Origin: Cruorifilaria tuberocauda
Taxonomy: Eukaryota; Nematoda; Chromadorea; Rhabditida; Onchocercidae
Length of the DNA stretch: 64,000 nucleotides
Direction: 5' to 3'
NCBI GenBank assembly: GCA_013365365.1
Contig: JABVXU010000270.1
Location: 1 to 64,000 of the forward strand
The translations under genes and the position numbers were made by a program. Below the pieces are notes generated by a model. That model made no database searches, had not been told where the DNA came from, and saw only the letters and a list, made by a program, of their open reading frames with translations. The stretch's first letter is position 1. Each line of letters begins with the position of its first letter. Of the stretch, positions 62,257 through 64,000 are shown one piece after another.

Positions 62257-63853
62257 ATGGCACCATCGGAGAATACAGAAAATGCTGCAAACGATAACAG
62301 CAAAGAGGATTGCACAAAATGTGAGGTTAACGGTCAGTCATTTGTCATGAAAGATGAGCGGAAACGGCAGAGATGTGTTGGACGGTGTGATATGGAATTA
62401 GGTGATATCACGCATCACAATGTTGAGGTAATTGTTAATTAAATTCAAATGTTTTCTAAATTATATTTAACTCATTATTGCTATATAAATTTACTTCCAA
62501 CTTACAATTTAAATTTCTTATGTCATACAGTCATAAGTGATGAAATTATTTTTTGAAACAAAAGTTTGTTGCTTAAAGTGATTATTTATTTTTTTGAAAG
62601 GTATGACTTCACTATAAGCGACCTTATTCATTGTTTTAAAAGTTTGGGCAAGTAAGAATGCACATTCGAAAATTTAATTATAGTTATGCGACTCAAATTT
62701 TAGATGTAAAGTATACTAAAAAATTCCAAAATTATCGGATTTGATTTCTCATACTTGATCTCGGAGATTTTCCTTCATTTTCAAGTATTTATTTTATAAA
62801 CAATCTTTTTTTTTCAGCAGTTGAGACGGCTTAACCAAGCGGTTTTTCCAGTAGCATACAATGATAAATTTTACAAGGAAATCGTTACAGCGGGTGAATT
62901 AGCGAAATTAGCATATTTCAATGATATAGTTGTGGGCGGTGTTTGCTGCCGAATTGATACGCAAAATGGCGTCCGTCGGCTGTATATTATGACACTTGGG
63001 ACTTTGGCACCTTACAGACGGTATGCAAATAATGCTAATAATATATATACTTATTGTATTGCTCTGGTTAAAATAGATTACTATGAGAGGGTGTTTAATG
63101 TAATCGTTATAATTGTTGTATGTTAGATAAATGGATTTTAGAATAGCCTGGGCATATAAAGAATGATCTAGAATGACCATCAGAGAAATAAATTTGTTGA
63201 AAATTTTGTAATTCTATTATTATATATAAAACAACTGATTGTATCATAGTTCCTTTTAGTAAATTTATATGCGAACAATCTTACTATTAGAAAAATATCA
63301 CTTTATTTATAGACTTGGGATTGGCACAATGTTATTAGAACATGTTTTCACACTCTGCGATAAAGATCCAACAATTGAAAACATATATCTTCACGTGCAG
63401 GTTTATTGTCAAACTTTGTTTTTGTTTTCTTTTAAACATCACTTCTACATTATTTTATTAAAAAGCTTTATAATCTCTCTCACTACCATAAAATTGCTTA
63501 GCGCGACTAATTAAGAACTATTATCTAATTATCTACAGTTAAGAGTAACGGTACTCCGGTTTGTGGGTTTAATTATTTCTTCTGGATTAGTCCAGGACTC
63601 ATTTCCTAATCTTTTTCAAAAATTAAAGAATTTTTTCCTCTTCTTTTTACTGAATAAATGAAGTTCTAATAAAGTTATTCAAATTTGTGATTCATTTTTA
63701 TAGGTTAATAATGAGTCGGCATTAGATTTCTACAAACGCTTCGGCTTTGAAATTGTTGGAGTGGCAGAAAAGTACTATAAAAGGATTGAACCAGACAGCG
63801 CCTATATTTTGATGAAAAAAATTGAACGGGATGTTCGCGAGCATCTTCCATAG
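62257..63853 (+). CDS. naa-50: N-alpha-acetyltransferase 50 (NAA50/San)
   Basis: Four exons: 62257-62427, 62818-63020, 63313-63400, 63704-63853 (TAG); about 203 residues. NAA50 acetylates the N-terminus of Met-starting proteins using acetyl-CoA and is needed for sister-chromatid cohesion. From MELGDITHHN onward it follows the human enzyme closely: RLNQAVFPVAYNDKFYKE, GELAKLAYFNDIVVG, RLYIMTLG, the acetyl-CoA loop APYRRLGIGT (split at CG|A between exons), IYLHVQ, ESALDFYKRFGFEI and YYKRIEP. The Tyr of RLYIMTLG and the His of YLHVQ match the catalytic pair. Before the domain there are about 45 extra, polar and Cys-containing residues that the human protein lacks; translation might instead begin at the Met of MELGD. 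The human-type C-terminal tail is shortened. Confidence 0.93.
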
Positions 63854-64000
63854 ATTGACATTTTTTTATGTTGCATTTTTTACTTTTCTGCTCTTAATTT
63901 GTTAAATTGGCTGAAGAATAAAAAAAATCATTGAATTTAGTGCAATTGAATTTTTGATTCATTATCATTCTTTTCCATTGTTTTTCAGGCAGTTGTAAAT
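63854..64000 (+). other. naa-50 3' UTR with poly(A) signal
   Basis: AATAAA at 63917-63922 lies 64 bases after the stop codon, a typical place for the cleavage signal. Nothing else is visible before the window ends. Confidence 0.6.

Overview
The window looks like nuclear DNA of a nematode, most likely a filarial (clade III) worm. It is AT-rich, the genes have many short introns with a TTTCAG-type 3' splice site, several start codons sit just after a bare splice acceptor (as in spliced-leader trans-splicing), and the best matches I recognise are animal proteins with known nematode orthologues (LIN-5, ATF-6, TBC-11/RABGAP1, BIR-1/survivin, NAA50). The clade is inference. All gene models were joined by hand from six-frame reading, phase matching and family knowledge. 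Exon edges are sequence-supported but untested by transcripts.

Layout. 1-10762 (+): C-terminal half of a PP2C-family phosphatase; its last exons are split by a nearly 7 kb intron, and the N-terminal exons lie left of the window. 11103-16602 (+): a ten-exon rhodopsin-like GPCR, probably a peptide receptor. 16603-21268: mostly AT-rich non-coding DNA with one orphan 68-codon ORF. 21269-25882 (-): LIN-5/NuMA homologue. 26974-32466 (+), head to head with it: the ER-stress factor ATF-6. 32467-34867: convergent spacer. 34868-44807 (-): RABGAP1/TBC-11 in 23 exons. 44808-47530: a spacer with a GC-richer, E-box-rich patch. 47531-48771 (-): survivin/BIR-1. 50725-61165 (+): a 25-exon gene for a long serine-rich, partly coiled-coil protein I do not firmly recognise (CEP350-like is only a suggestion). 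62257-63853 (+): NAA50 acetyltransferase.

How the genes fit together. Four of the seven genes are, or may be, cell-division genes: LIN-5 positions the spindle, BIR-1 is a chromosomal passenger subunit, NAA50 (San) supports sister-chromatid cohesion, and the CEP350-like protein may be centrosomal. ATF-6 and TBC-11 concern the ER/Golgi secretory system. The most unusual signals are two long perfect palindromes inside introns, two frame-breaking cassette exons with good splice sites, a 44-bp direct repeat that brackets one TBC-11 exon, and a run of decoy splice acceptors in the GPCR gene. No CRISPR, bacterial operon, transposase, rRNA or tRNA gene was found.
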